Shown here: positions 38,101 through 49,217 of the stretch, in pieces
Layout of the letters: each line of letters starts with the position of its first letter
Position numbering within the stretch: the first letter of the stretch is position 1
Notes under the pieces: model-generated
Database searches by the model: none
What the model was told of the DNA's origin: nothing
Seen by the model: only the letters and a program-made list of their open reading frames with translations
Assembly: GCF_029168945.1 (NCBI RefSeq)
Contig: NC_083603.1
Span: forward strand, 16,926,001 to 16,990,000
Direction: 5' to 3'
Length of the DNA stretch: 64,000 bases
From: Cannabis sativa
Lineage: Eukaryota > Streptophyta > Magnoliopsida > Rosales > Cannabaceae
Position numbers and translations under genes: made by a program

Positions 38101-39384
38101 GGGGTAGTACCAGTGGAACGCTTGGCAGAGCCAAGCATCAAAATAAAAGAGACCACAATAACGGTTGGGCAAGAACCCAGCTGGATGGTCCCCATCGTAA
38201 AATACATAACAAAAGGTGAGTTGCCCCAAGAAAGGGCACTGTCTCGAAAGATTCAGTATCAGGCTCATCGTTATGTAATGATGGATCAAATTCTCTACCG
38301 AAGAGGACTCAGCATGCCTTATTTAAGGTGTGTATCGGACCCTGAAGCTAGACAAATCATGCTAGAGGTGCACGAAGGGTTCTGTGGAGATCATACGGGA
38401 GGACCCAGTCTCTCAAAGAAAATATTGAGACAGGGGTACTTCTGGCCAACAATGAAAAAAGATTGTATAGACTACGTCCAAAAGTGTGATTCGTGTCAAA
38501 GGTTCGCGAACATACCGAGAGCTCCTCCAAATGAAATCACCCTGTTGACTAGTCCCTGGCCCTTCGCGGTATGTGGAATAGATCTTATTGGGTCCCTGCC
38601 AACAGGAAAAGGAGGAGTAAAGTATGCAATAGTAGCAGTAGACTACTTCACCAAATGGACGGAGGCTGAGCCCATGAAGACCATAACTGCTAAAAAAGCA
38701 CTAGACTTTGTTATCAAAAACATAGCGTGTCGATATGGCTTGCCTCACAAAATAGTCTCTGACAATGGAAAGCAATTCGATTGCGAGGAATTTACTGACT
38801 TCTGCAACCAACACGGAATAGTGAAAAGCTTCTCCGCTGTGGCCAGACCTCAAACAAACGGTCAAGCGGAAACAGTCAACAAAATCCTAAAGGTCACCCT
38901 GAAGAAAAAGCTGCTGGCCTGCAAAAACAACTGGCCTGAAGAGTTGCCAAGAGTGTTATGGGCCTACCGGACGACCCCCAGAACCACGATCGGTCACTCG
39001 CCTTTTTCAATGGCGTACGGTTGTGAAGCGATGGTCCCGGTAGAAACGTTATTCCCGTCCCACAGGAGAACGACTTACGATCCAGCCACGAATCAGGCTT
39101 TGCTCCAAGAAGCCTTGGATCAAGTTGAAGAACTCCGGGACGAGTCTCAAATACGGATGGCAGCTTATCAAAAGAAGGTGACCAAGTATTTTAACTCTAA
39201 AGTTAAAAACAGAAAATTTGCTATTGGGGATATGGTCTTAAGAAGAGTCTTCCCAGCCACCCAAGAACCCGGAGTGGGGGTACTTGGGCCAAATTGGGAA
39301 GGACCATATGAAATCGAGGACGAAATCGGCTCAGGCACTTACAAGCTAAAAAGAATGGATGGAACCATTGTGCCAAGGGCCTAG
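35122..39384 (+). CDS. Tat element pol: protease, RT, RNase H, second RNase H, integrase
   Basis: One long open frame; the nominal first codon is TTG and translation really enters from gag. Numbering from 35122: zinc motif 37-50, aspartic protease LIDNGSS near 201-207, reverse transcriptase with YVDD at 582-585, a first RNase H lacking its usual acidic start (LYLAVSEHA, about 726), a second RNase H (FVDGTSNENGSGAG, about 865) typical of Tat elements, and integrase with an HHCC region (about 1083-1130) and a DDE triad D1154, D1214, E1250 (spacing 59 and 35). A TAG at 39382 cuts the last dozen or so codons; the same frame then runs to 39418. It makes and integrates the cDNA copy in the nucleus. 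Confidence 0.92.
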   Translation: MSDSQERVYFATRQNTHYRRPQPLYKDSSRRDSSKRCEYHNDIGHSTNECKNLKDEIENLIRLGHLYEWIKNRLPHLNLGQVTVGVPQGTPGSTAGALAPTAPAGDAQYIPGLPPRPNGRVAMISGGPHIGGTTRKELKRYAGAVKHNAVWEVTQLPAQRPRLMDQPITFTEEDAKTVRFPHHDPLVIETPIANKVVARVLIDNGSSVNLLFKEAFTAIGLTDRDLSSSGSQLTGFNGTTLIPMGKVRLPVTLCPDTPQSTFKYCTFVVVDCPTAYNAILGRPALVDFGAVTSIRHLCLKFPTQEAGIGTVRGNQDEARQCYNVATHLPVLMVRESVEPEVAEQDELDPHVGSERIVEPMEDVEELSVCNLDSTKVLRLGKNLDPEEKEKIIKTLKGAIDIFAWRQEDMTGISPHVITHVLNVNLDMPPVQQKRRPLDSVKAEALEKEVDKLLTNGMIRDVYYPEWLANPVLVPKPNGTWRVCIDFTDLNKACPKDCFPLPRIDQMVDATSGFKLLSFMDAYAGYNQIKMHTADQECTSFRTDKGVYCYLVMPFGLKNARATYQRMVNRMFKGLLGRNMEVYVDDMLVKSKACNSHASDLEECFEVVRRYGMKLNPKKRTFGVKLGKFLGFIVSQRGIEANPEKIQALLSMPSPKKHKDVQSLTGKVAALSHFISRSTDKCIPFFNILKNCQKFEWSDECEEAFKKLKEHMAKPPILSKPVLGEDLFLYLAVSEHAVSAALVREEEKTQHPVYYVSKRMIGAEARYPIIEKLVFCLLMASRKLRPYFQAHPIKILTNHPLRQVLQKLEASGRLLKWAMELSQFYLHYMPRISIKGQALADFITECNEAEAIANMPVPPIPTWRVFVDGTSNENGSGAGVAMISPIGLRLQAALRFNFAASNNEAEYEALIAGLKLAKPVGAKRVEVYSDSQLVVNQISGEYQTRGERMAAYVTIVRELLHEFTDYKIERIPQEKNAHADCLAKLASNSEIEELGVVPVERLAEPSIKIKETTITVGQEPSWMVPIVKYITKGELPQERALSRKIQYQAHRYVMMDQILYRRGLSMPYLRCVSDPEARQIMLEVHEGFCGDHTGGPSLSKKILRQGYFWPTMKKDCIDYVQKCDSCQRFANIPRAPPNEITLLTSPWPFAVCGIDLIGSLPTGKGGVKYAIVAVDYFTKWTEAEPMKTITAKKALDFVIKNIACRYGLPHKIVSDNGKQFDCEEFTDFCNQHGIVKSFSAVARPQTNGQAETVNKILKVTLKKKLLACKNNWPEELPRVLWAYRTTPRTTIGHSPFSMAYGCEAMVPVETLFPSHRRTTYDPATNQALLQEALDQVEELRDESQIRMAAYQKKVTKYFNSKVKNRKFAIGDMVLRRVFPATQEPGVGVLGPNWEGPYEIEDEIGSGTYKLKRMDGTIVPRA

Positions 39385-39418
39385 AATGCCGATCACCTCA
39401 GAAAATATTACCAATAGC

Positions 39419-39891
39419 CAAGAATGTAACTTAGACTTTGTTTAAAGAGTTTTTACCGTCTAAATGTATACAGCCTCCACATGTTAAATAAAACTGAGTG
39501 CCTTAAAAACAAAGTTTCTATGCCACTCAGGGGGGGTACTAGGGTATACCGCACGGACAGACAGAAAACAAACTAAGTAAAATATCCTGACCCAAAGGGC
39601 AGGTCAAAAAGAGTATGCACAAAAATAAAAAAGCATAAGTATAAACATCCTGATCCAAAGGACAGGTCCAAAAAGAGAAATATGTGCATCAGAAAAGATC
39701 ACGTATAAATATCCTAGCCCTAAAGGGCAGGTCAAAATATATACAAATGGCCCGGGGACAGGCCTTAGGAATTGTCTCCCCTATAAATAAAAACAGTTAT
39801 ATAGATATTGTCTTAAATAAAAGAAAAATAGTTGTATATATATAAAAAAAAAAAAAAAAAAAGAAGTGAGTGAAATCCTGGTTGTACTGGG
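39419..39891 (+). repeat. Post-pol spacer with short repeats
   Basis: Between pol and the antisense gene. A motif of the form atcctgacccaaagggcaggtcaaa recurs at about 39580-39612, 39648-39680 and 39710-39740. No coding on the plus strand. Confidence 0.6.
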
Positions 39892-42800
39892 TCAATCTCG
39901 GAGCGGCCTAATCGATGCGCGGAGACGAGGTCCGATGCGTGCCTCCACCATGGCATCAAGCTTTTCCTTCTTCTCCCAGAATTTGGCGATCATCTCCTCA
40001 GGTTTGGGGTAGAAGGTAAGCTTGATGTTCTCGTCGTTGGTAGACCAAGCCATGAAGACGCCATCGTCAAAACGCTTGGTGCACCGGCTGCAGGAAACGG
40101 GAGAAAGAAGCTCAGCTCTTTTTGCCTTCTTTGAGGCTTGTTCCTTGAAGTCCCTGAGCTCATTCAGCTCCGCGGCCAGAGTGGCCCTGGATTCTAAGTT
40201 TGCCTGGTGAGTTTCCTCTAAGGACCTCACCTTGGCAGCCATCTCATCCAAGGCTTCCCTGGCCTCCCGAAGCTCCCGCCTGGCCTTTGCAGTGGCCTCG
40301 CCTTCCGCCCTCAGCTCCTCCCGGTGCCTGGCCTCCAGCCTATCTCTCCGCAGGGCCTCCTCCCGGATCATCGCCTCCGCCTGGGCTTCCCTCCGCTTAG
40401 CCTCTTCCTCATTAGCTTTGGCAGCGGCCTCCCGGCGCTCAATAGCCTCTTGATAAAGCCGCCTCTCAGCAGTAAGATCCTGAAGAATCTTCCTGACTTC
40501 GTCCATGTCCCCAAAATCAGACAGGACGAAGCCATGGTTGATTATGTTCTTGGAGAGACGGCTGGCTTCAGCAGCAAGCTAAAAAATAATGCAAGTATAA
40601 GTAAGAATCTCCAAAAATGAAAACAATAAGGGGAAAAGCAAACTACAAAACACTTACCACAGTGAGGGAGTGGCTGAGATCCTGGACTTGGTAGATGGAG
40701 TTCAAGGATGCACAAGCAGCGAACCGCTTAGGTGCATACCGGGTAAGCTGAGACGCAAACTCGCCAGTCATCTCTGCAGCAAAGGGAGCTAAGGTGGGCC
40801 CAAGGAAGCGACCGAACCAGTCCGACAGGGGGTCCAAATTTAGGTCCCACGGATTCTGGTATTCCGGGTTGTTGATGTGTTTTGCATCTCAACCCGCAAG
40901 ACCCTCCTAAGGGCTTCCACCTCAGCATACCCCCGGGAGTATTCGTCCATGACGTAGTTGTGTTTAGCTATCCGGAGCTCCTGTCTCGCCTCATCTCCAG
41001 GAACCGGAGTCAGCACAATATTGGGAGGGGCAGTATGTTCTTCCATGGGAGAGACCCCACCATCGAGACCATGGGCCCGAGTATCAGCTCTCCGAGGCCG
41101 CTTGGGCTCCTCCTGGGCAATCATTTTGCCTTTACGTTTGTGAATCAGAGCAATTTCTTGCTCTTCTTCACCTTCTTCATCTTCCTCAGGAAGAGCCCGG
41201 AGCCCTCCTGCACCTTCTTCAACTTCCTCAAAAAAGCCCCATTGCTTTTCTTGACCTTCTCCCGGCAGCACCTCCTCGTCATCCACTAAGTCAATAGTGT
41301 CAGGTTGAGCACTGGAAGAAATCTTTAGAGGGGGGGCCATCGGGGGAGAAGTAAAGGGAGGAGGAGCCTCAGGAGTGTGAACCCCGGCAAGTTCGGCCAA
41401 AATGGCGTCCATAGGAGCACCTGCTACAACAAAAGAAAGCAAGTGTTAGAACATCTGTGGGAAACCACCAACACAAGATATGACAAGCCAGCTAGTCCTA
41501 CCCTGACTCTCTAATTCGGCCCTAGCAAAGTTCCGAATTTTGATGCTGGCAGCATCATCTCCGAGATAGTTGTCTGAAGGCCGGAACCAGCTGGATGTAA
41601 TATAAGCTGAAGGGCCTAAGGGAACGGGCTCCGGAGGACCGGAACCCATCCAGGACCGACCTAGGAAGTCTCCTAAGTTGGAAAAATAAAACTCCTTCAA
41701 ATGGTCTCCCCACCGGGTCGAGGGCATCCTAAACCTATAAAGACGCTCGTCGAACCCTACGGGTCTAAGACTGGAGTACTCGCCAACAGAAGGGACATAA
41801 TGAACTGCTAAAGGAGACTTACCACCGGAGCCGGAAGTGCTCGCACCAGGAGCCCCACTGTTCGGCTCCTGAGCCGAAGGTTGTGGCCTGGGAGCCCTTC
41901 TCTCCGCTAAGTCCCCAATGTGAAGGGGCTTCCCGGCGATCGCCTGGCTCCTTTTCTCAACCGGGCTTCCCACGCGAAGTGACCTCCCGGAGGCCGCCTG
42001 GGCCTTAGAGTATGCCTTCTCCTGAGCCTTCCGGTAGAGATACTCCTGGTACTTCTTCTCGGCAGTGGCGATGATCTCATCCCGAAAGGTCTTCTCCGCG
42101 ACCGGCGCCCTCACGTTGGGACAGATAACCCGGGAAAGGTTAGAGTCCTCCACAGATTGGTGCGGAAGGATGAGTTTTGCCTTCCTGCAGTTCTCCGTAG
42201 TGACCAGGCCCCCGACGTCAAGATCAGCCCGGTCATAAGAGGCAAAGGCCTGGGCTCTCCGAAGAAAGACCTGAGTAGGTGCAGTCCGTTCGTAAGGGGG
42301 AATCCTGACCCACTCAGTGAGGAGCTCCGGATGGTCCACTGCCCGGAACCCGGAGGAGAAGAAAAAACGATGGCGATACTCCTTAACATGAGTTTGCCTA
42401 TTATACGGGACCACCCCTTCATTGGCAGGGTGGGCCCGGAACCCGTAAAAACCGTCCTTAAGTTTGTCCCCCTTCTTGGGGACGGAAACAAGTTCGTAAA
42501 AATACAATATTTCTACCGGGCGGGGAGAGCCCCATCCCCGGGCGGAATAAAATATAAATAAGCCTGAAAGCAGGCGGTAGGCTTAGGGAATAAGTTGGTA
42601 TGGCGCAAGGCCGACAAAAGCTAAGAAATTAACAAAATAATCTTGAAGAGGAAGCATGGCCCCGGCCATCAAATGCGTCTGGCTCCAGACCCCAAATCCG
42701 TCGTAGTTATGATTGGGCGTCTCCACGTCGCGAGGTGGCCGATGGTAGGTCCCTGATGTGGAAGGCTTGATTCCAACTACCTCCACGATGTTCTCCAACT

Positions 42801-42957
42801 GATGGGGACAGGTTAGAGTGGAGTGAAGCTCGGCCGCCTCCCATCCGGTCGCCCGAGACTTGTACCCCTCCTGGGCAACAGGACCCAGGGAGACCTCCTC
42901 GAGGGTAGCCAGGCGCTTACCGCTCTTCTTCGATGATTTTGAGCCAGAAGCAGACAT
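39892..42957 (-). pseudogene. Antisense spliced gene of the Tat element (plant transposon-protein type)
   Basis: Three coding exons on the minus strand: 42957-41502, 41423-40658 and 40578-39892, split by introns 41424-41501 (78 bp) and 40579-40657 (79 bp), both GT-AG with pyrimidine-rich 3' ends. The N-terminal part (GVWSQTHLMAGAMLPLQDYFVNFLAFVGLAPYQL) looks like the 'putative gypsy type transposon' family, Pfam PF04195. The middle is acidic and the C-terminal part is a long coiled coil rich in E, R and A. Two lesions are visible: a TAA at about 42583-42585, after which the frame continues in register, and a frameshift near 40885. The exons sum to 2909 bases, one indel from a whole number of codons. 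Function unknown. Such antisense extra genes are known from Tat elements. Confidence 0.8.
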
Positions 42958-42966
42958 TTTTCGATT

Positions 42967-43430
42967 CTGTAAAAAGAGTTAAGATTCTAGCAGTTAGGTC
43001 CCATACCAAACCCTAAACCAAGAAAAAGGGAATGGGGGTCCCCTAACCGCTGGAAAGAGGCCCCCTCCGGACACCTGTCATACAGGAAACCCTAGGAGGA
43101 TTCCCTGGACAAGAGTCAGGTGCAATAAATTCACAGAAGACGGCATTGCGCACTAAAGAAAAAGAAAAGGCAGAAAATAGAAAGAAAACAGTCTATCCTA
43201 TGCCCTAAGCGACCATTATACGAAGAACGTATGGTCTTCTACAAAAAATAACAACAAATGCGTGACAACAGTAATCCTATCACTAGAGCAGTAAACTCAA
43301 ACCGATTATATGAAGGATTTAAACACATGCATTCCCAGAAACTTCGAATGCAAACCCAGAAAAGAACAAACAGATAAGTAACAGCATGCCATGCATATTA
43401 ATAATGAAGCAAAGGGTGCAAAGAGCTTAC
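42967..43430 (-). other. Probable 5'-UTR intron of the antisense gene
   Basis: On the minus strand gtaagctc begins at 43430 and ctctttttacag ends at 42967, ten bases before the ATG at 42957. Upstream lies a leader-like stretch from about 43600. Confidence 0.5.
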
Positions 43431-43626
43431 AATGAAGTGTTGAGACTGGGGGTCCTGCTGTGAATCGAATGAAGACAAGGACTAACAGTAACAAACAAAG
43501 AAGAACTGGAGAAAACTGCAAAGTGTTTAAAGGTGTTTTTTTGGGTCTGAGAATTTTTCTCTCTGGGAAATTTGAGCAAAGTTGGCAAGAAATGGGAAGT
43601 AACCGAAATGAAGGAAAGATGGTGGC

Positions 43627-43633
43627 TTTTATA
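43627..43633 (-). promoter_or_regulatory. TATA box for the antisense gene
   Basis: CTATAAAAGCC on the minus strand lies about 200 bases before the putative 5'-UTR donor and 670 bases before the ATG. The downstream sequence is C/T-rich like plant leaders. It lies inside the element but outside the LTR, so the antisense gene appears to have its own promoter. Confidence 0.55.
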
Positions 43634-43966
43634 GGCAAAACTGCATGAGGAACAGGCGTCATCACCTACCAATCGAACGGTGGGGGAAGGGCACGATTTG
43701 AATTCTCAGAAATCAACGAACAAGATTGATTTGCAATTAAGGCGGTGGAAAGGTTTGAGTATCCGTATGACACCATTAATGCGCCGTATCAATCAATGGG
43801 CGTGAAACGAATCGACCTCTGCAAAAGGTGAATCGCTGCATTAAAGGCCATCATTAAATACACCCTCACGCGCTCAAAGCTCGTGTCAGGAAATCGAGGA
43901 GTCAACCGGAAGCACTTGAGCAAGCCTTGTCTTATTTTTTCAAATAAGCAAGGCTTGGAGGGTAAA

Positions 43967-45489
43967 TGTTGCCCCTGATTTTTCCCAATATACGTGGACC
44001 AACCGAATAAGGACACGTGGATCAAGCAATGTACAATCCAAAATATTTGCTAAGTCTTTATGCTATAAGGTAGCTTCCAGGACGTAGCTCCCGGAGAAGG
44101 CATATGGAACCCCATATGCTCCCGGAAACTCGAAGTAACGTTAAGGCATCTCCGTGACGTGTCAGGTTTCTCCTGAGCAATCAAGTCGCATTTAATGCCG
44201 CATGGGAGGAAGCGTGTTGGGACTACTACACGCAATAAAGTCTGACGACACAACCTCCAACCAGCAGCTACTAGGGGTGTTCAACAAAATTTATAAACCG
44301 CCCAACCCGAATAAACCGCCTAAACCAAACCGAATAAACCGACAAAAAATACAACCCGAGATAATACAATGAAAATCCAAACCGCCTAATGAATATATTG
44401 GGTGGTTTACAAATTATTCTAAGCCGCCCAATTAACCCGAATAAACCGAATTAAACCGATTTATATATTTTTATAGAAGTGTATATGTTATATCACATAA
44501 ATTACATTTGTTAGTTAAACTATTAAAGTTTAGACATTTAAGTGTGTAACTTAAAACTTAGACTTTATAGTTAATAATTTTTATTGTGTTTGGATATTGA
44601 TGTTAAAGTTTAAAATCTCTACCATATTTTATTACTTTTTTTAATTATTTTATTCAATTATATTATGTTTACTCAATTATATTTATCTTATATTAAGGTT
44701 CTTAAAATTAATTTAAACTATAGTATTTTTTAACTTGAAATATAAATAATATATTTTTATTTTTTTTAAAATCTAATTATTTGAATAGTAGAAACTAACA
44801 ATAATAATTATAAAAAAAAAAAAGTGAAGAACGGTTTGGACGGGTTAACCCGACCAAACCGACGAAATCATTGGGCGGGTTGAACTTTCTCTAATTTTTG
44901 ATTGGGCGGGTTACGATTAAATATTTGCAACCCGATATTTATATTGGGTTGATAAAAATATGCTATAACCCGACTAAACCGACCGACGTACACCCCTAGC
45001 AGCTACAAAGTAATGATCATTTAAGTCTAGCGACGGCTACACTGTGAAGAGTCACATCAGTCAAAAGACAATAAGGACATTCCACATAAAAACCCTACAG
45101 CACCTAGGGATTTGACCATGCATTACCCATGGTATATTCATTGGGAATGCCCAACTTTATGGATACTTACAGATACACTTGTAAGGATAATTCTGGGGAT
45201 CACCCCACCAAAAACACTATAAATACCCCCTCAAAGCTCATTAAATGGGATCGAGAATCTTGGGCTGGATATGAGCAAGTAGAGTAAATACTCACCAAGA
45301 ACATTCTCTGTATTTATAAGAGTGAAACACTCCCCAAATACATTCTCTGTATTAAAGACATCCATAAATAACAAAGACTCGTGGACTAAGGCTCATTAAC
45401 GCCCCAACCACGTAAAAATCCTTCTCTAATTTTCTTACAGCTCTCTAACTTTCTAATATTTTATTAGTTGCCGAAAACCTCGGTCAACA
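43967..45489 (+). repeat. 3' LTR of the Tat element, interrupted by a MITE
   Basis: Purine-rich ggagggtaaa precedes the TG start. The LTR parts are 43967-44271 and 44999-45489. Without the insertion it matches the 5' LTR in length to within about 2 bp. Confidence 0.9.
44272..44998. mobile_element. hAT-type MITE inside the 3' LTR
   Basis: 727 bp with terminal inverted repeats TAGGGGTGT...ACACCCCTA and an 8-bp target duplication gcagctac (44264-44271, 44999-45006). The 5' LTR at 32870 shows the intact site. An 8-bp duplication and these ends are typical of hAT elements. Its ends are packed with aaccga/cccgaataaacc repeats. No transposase. Confidence 0.92.
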
Positions 45490-45494
45490 AATAT

Positions 45495-46100
45495 ATATAG
45501 CCATCTTTTCATATTCTTATTTTAAAAAATAAAATATATCATTGCAAAAAAATGATAAAATATATATTTTAATATTTTTTTTCCTTGGTTTAAACAATAG
45601 AAAATAAAGAAATCGATTTTTTTGGGTAATTAGCTACTTGTAATTTCTTGAATAAATTACACCTCAGATTCTTTGCAACCAAATATAGGGAATTAAACGT
45701 CATGATAAATCCACTCTATCTCTATACAATTATTTCTGAGTTATTTTTGTATTGAATAAATTTTTGTTTTAATTATTATTATTAACAATGAGAATAAAAT
45801 AAATATGAAATATAACTAAGAATTATATTATAATTTATTGTTATTTCTTTTTGCTTTTTTTTTTAAGAAAAAAACTAATAAATTTAATAATAAAAAAATT
45901 AAAAATATAAAATACAAATTGATGCAATAAATATACAAATATTACCCTTTGAAGAGCATATTTTTGATTCACCTTAAAAAAGAAAGTATTTTCGATTAAT
46001 ATATTTGTTGGTTTACAATACTTATTAAATTTATAAAAAAAAAAAAAAAGTAAGATAAAAAGGTTAGATTATACATAATAAATATATATATATATTTAAA
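45495..46100. other. AT-rich non-coding sequence
   Basis: The continuation of the pre-insertion site of the Tat element. I see no gene or defined repeat. Confidence 0.6.
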
Positions 46101-46104
46101 TAGT

Positions 46105-46509
46105 ATGTGCTTGGCTGTGGTTGCAAGGGATCATTTTGGCAGAGTCATTAGAGTTCAGACGGCTCGGGAAGCTTACTCGGACGCTCTTTGCGGAGAAGCT
46201 GCGGCTTGCTGCTTGGCGATTTCGGTGGCCTTAGATATCGGATCTAAGTATGTGATTGTGGAGACTGACTCGAGTGTGATCATCAATGCTTTCAATGGGA
46301 AGGATTCTTGCTGGGCGCTTGAAAACTATATCTCATTTTGTTCTAAGTCTGCTCCACTCTTTATTAGTTGTAATTTTTCTTTTATAAGTAGAACTTGTAA
46401 TTTTGCCGCTCATAATGTGGCTAGATGGGTGTTTGCTCATCAGGTATTTGGGTCTATCCCGGTTTCGGTTGTACCTAACAATATTTTGTGTAACGACCGA
46501 GAGGTCTAA
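46105..46509 (+). pseudogene. RNase H-like fragment of a LINE-type element
   Basis: 135 codons resembling the plant RVT_3 RNase H domain found at the end of LINE reverse-transcriptase proteins: CGEAAACCLAISVALDIG with the catalytic Glu, VETDSSVIINAFNG with the Asp, and a SRTCNFAAHNVARW tail. The first catalytic strand with its Asp, and all RT and endonuclease sequence, are missing upstream, so this is a 5'-truncated remnant. It ends at a TAA with AT-rich DNA after it. Confidence 0.75.
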
Positions 46510-46821
46510 TTTTATATTTAAATAGAATACAATATAATGTATGGCGTAAAAAGAATATACATCGTTAACTATAAATTTTTAAAATATAGCATAATGTCAA
46601 AATTGAATTAGAAAAAAAAAATTATTCACGTATTTCATGAAAACTTATTTTGTAATAAAGATATAGAATAAAGCAAAACACTTTTATAATAAAGATATAA
46701 AATAAAGTAAAACAAATAATTTATCAACTCATCATAAAAAATTTCTAGCCAAATCTAGCTAGTTCAAGACATGAAGGATAATTTATCCTATCAAATTAAA
46801 TGAACTCCTCCACCAAACAAA

Positions 46822-46894
46822 TTAGTCTTTAATTTCCTCAATATCTTCATAAATCTTTGGCCATAGCTTGCTTCCGTTAGCTTTCAAAGTGTAT
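46822..46894 (-). pseudogene. Possible orphan terminal exon
   Basis: On the minus strand a clean acceptor (tttaatttgcag ending at 46895) is followed by 73 bases encoding YTLKANGSKLWPKIYEDIEE and then IKD and a TAA. The composition looks like real protein, but I do not recognise the family and no other exon is visible nearby on the minus strand. It could be a captured or relic exon. Confidence 0.3.
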
Positions 46895-46899
46895 CTGCA

Positions 46900-49030
46900 A
46901 ATTAAATTAAAAAAATTCACTAATTTACTAATAATTTCAGACATATATATTTTTTTTGAAAAATTGAAAGTTTGATAATATTATATTAATAATAAAAAAA
47001 TAATAATATTAATAAAATTTTATTATTAATAGTTATCTTATCATTTCTTAGCCATTAAGAAATCTCTACTTTTAGGGTATTTAGTCAACTTCGAGTACCT
47101 TAAAATACTCCGGTATTTTTAAAATCAACTTATCTCAATAATCCTATTAATATTTTTAACTAAAACTGTTGTGATATTTTTGGCCTCCGATCAGGTCTCC
47201 AGGGTTGCTGAACCTGAAAATATTTTTATTTCACAAATAACTCATATTATATCCATGTATTTCAAATAAATCTATGTAATTTATAAATTACGCTTATTTA
47301 CTTACTTATAGCAAAATTTAAATTTTATGTTGAAATAGATTAGTAGAATCATAATCTCACTTATTATCTAATTAACAGATAATATAAATATAAACCCTAA
47401 TTATTTACCATTAGACTTATCGAGATATTATATAATTAGTAAATCTAATTATATTAAAATAGGCTTTATTTAGGCCATAAAATCCCAATGCGAAGTCAAA
47501 GGCGGGAGCGGGGCTCCCCATTTTGCTTGGAGGCGCGCAACGTGGCACGGAGACAAGGGGAGCAAGGCTCCCCGTCTCGCTTGGAGGTGTGGTACGACAC
47601 TGTTAGGTTATTTTTAGTATTAAATTTAGATTAATTTTAGTATATTTTTAATTTAGTTTTACGTGTGTTTGAAGCAATTTTACGCTTGTTATCTTTTACT
47701 TTTACAGATTTAAAATAGAAGAAGATTTGAAAAATATCAACAAAAACAGATAAAAGATCGCAGAAAAATATCAAGGTGAAAAATCAGAATCCTGACCAGA
47801 AGAAAAAAAATATTACGCGTGGAAAACGGAGACACCTAGAGCACACGGGACGTGGCCCAACAAGTGGGTGTCGCGGCCCGCCCATTCAAAAGCCACATTC
47901 CACCATCCACACGGGCCGCGGCCTAGCCATAGTGGCCGGGCGCCACGGCGCGACGCGATGCCCATGGGGCCTTTTTCTCGTGGTGCTTTCCTTTTACTTT
48001 TTATCGTGACCTTAATATTTTACTTAGCGGATTTTTGGGATCAACAACGGTATTTGTTATAGTTAAAATATCATTTTTGTAAATTTTTGAAATTTTTTAA
48101 ATAATTTACAGTGCTAATAATAGAGTCTTTGATATTTTAGTTTATTACGTGTGTTTAAAAATTTTTAAATTTATTTTTAATATTGTAAAATATTCGAAAT
48201 TTTTTTAAAAATTTTAAAAAAATTATGTTGTAAGTAAAATAAATATTGTGTTAAGGAAGAAAAAAAACTATAATAAATATTGTCATAAAAAAAATAAATA
48301 CTTTATATACTGTTTTTTAATTTTTTTTTTTTCAAATTTACGGTTTGGATTTCTAAAGTGGTTGCAGCGCTAGCTGCAATAGGAGTTTCTATACGATTTT
48401 TTGTTGCAATTTAGATTGCAACGCTAGTTGTAATAGGAATTTCTATATAGAATTCAGTAAAAATGCAAAAAAAAAAAAAAAAAAACTAATTTAAAGTGTA
48501 AAAATAAAAAAAAGTTTCCTAAATATTTCCACATACATTTGTAAATAAAAATTATAATAAAAAATCAACAGTAATATTCACTTTTTTAATAATAATAAAA
48601 AAACATGCATATCATTAAAAATTAATAAAAATATATTCGTCTTTAAGAAAATGCTCACCTAACTTTTTCTTAATAATAATATAAAAAAAAAAAAACATGC
48701 ATATTTGCAATAGTAGGTCGTTATCTCATATGACAAATGTGTCGAAAGTGATAAAATAATTAAGTCAATAGTCAGGTCTTTTATTTTCTTTTTTTTTTCC
48801 CTAAATCATTAATTTTTCTATTAAGGGCAGTAAGAAGTGAACTATTTACGGTCTTAACTAATTACTTTGACTTTGAACATAGAAGAGAGGGAAACCGACA
48901 CAACAGAAATGGAGTTTTTTTTTTTTTTTTTTTTGAGGGGAGAAATAGAGTTCATGACAGCTTATAAATGTAGCGACTTATTCAATGATTATAGATATTC
49001 TATACAAAAAAATTATTATATTAAATTATT
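46900..49030. other. Intergenic AT-rich DNA with a GC-rich repeat block
   Basis: 47400-47490 resembles the last part of the copia LTRs (attagtaaatctaattatatt, then a tttatttagg end). 47490-48010 is GC-rich, with two similar ggggctcccc-type stretches and gcggcc-rich sequence typical of plant retroelement leaders. 48358-48450 repeats a gttgcagcgctagctgcaatagga motif twice. A T-run lies at about 48914-48934. No gene is supported. Confidence 0.5.
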
Positions 49031-49217
49031 GAAAAATGCTAAATGTAGTGTCAATGCAAACTATAGGATCACGGCTGATACACTTACCTGTAACCAATAA
49101 TTAATAATGTAATATTATATATATATTGCAAAGTATATGATATGATATATTAGATCTGTAGCTGTAGCTGTCAGGGAGGAAAGGCGGATGGGCAGGGTCC
49201 TGAGGCTACGTACACGG

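Larger units (their letters stand above)
32574..45489 (+). mobile_element. Ty3/gypsy Tat-lineage retrotransposon with antisense gene
   Basis: LTRs 32574-33359 (786 bp) and 43967-45489 (about 788 bp once a 735-bp insertion is discounted) start TGTTGCCC and end GTCAACA. The 5-bp target aatat is duplicated (32569-32573, 45490-45494). Order: LTR, gag, protease, RT, degenerate RNase H, second RNase H, integrase, then an antisense gene, then the 3' LTR. The second RNase H plus extra coding between pol and the 3' LTR is characteristic of the Tat lineage. By eye about 15 substitutions separate the LTRs, so insertion was fairly recent. Stops and frameshifts make this copy non-autonomous. Confidence 0.92.

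Noticed and set aside
40022..40620. Plus-strand open frames opposite the antisense gene of the Tat element.
   Set aside because: The minus strand has the coherent spliced gene with a coiled coil; the plus frames are its GC-biased reflections.
47776..48062. Open frames of 64-77 codons in the GC-rich block.
   Set aside because: The sequence looks like retroelement leader with gcggcc-rich repeats; no domain and no splice context.
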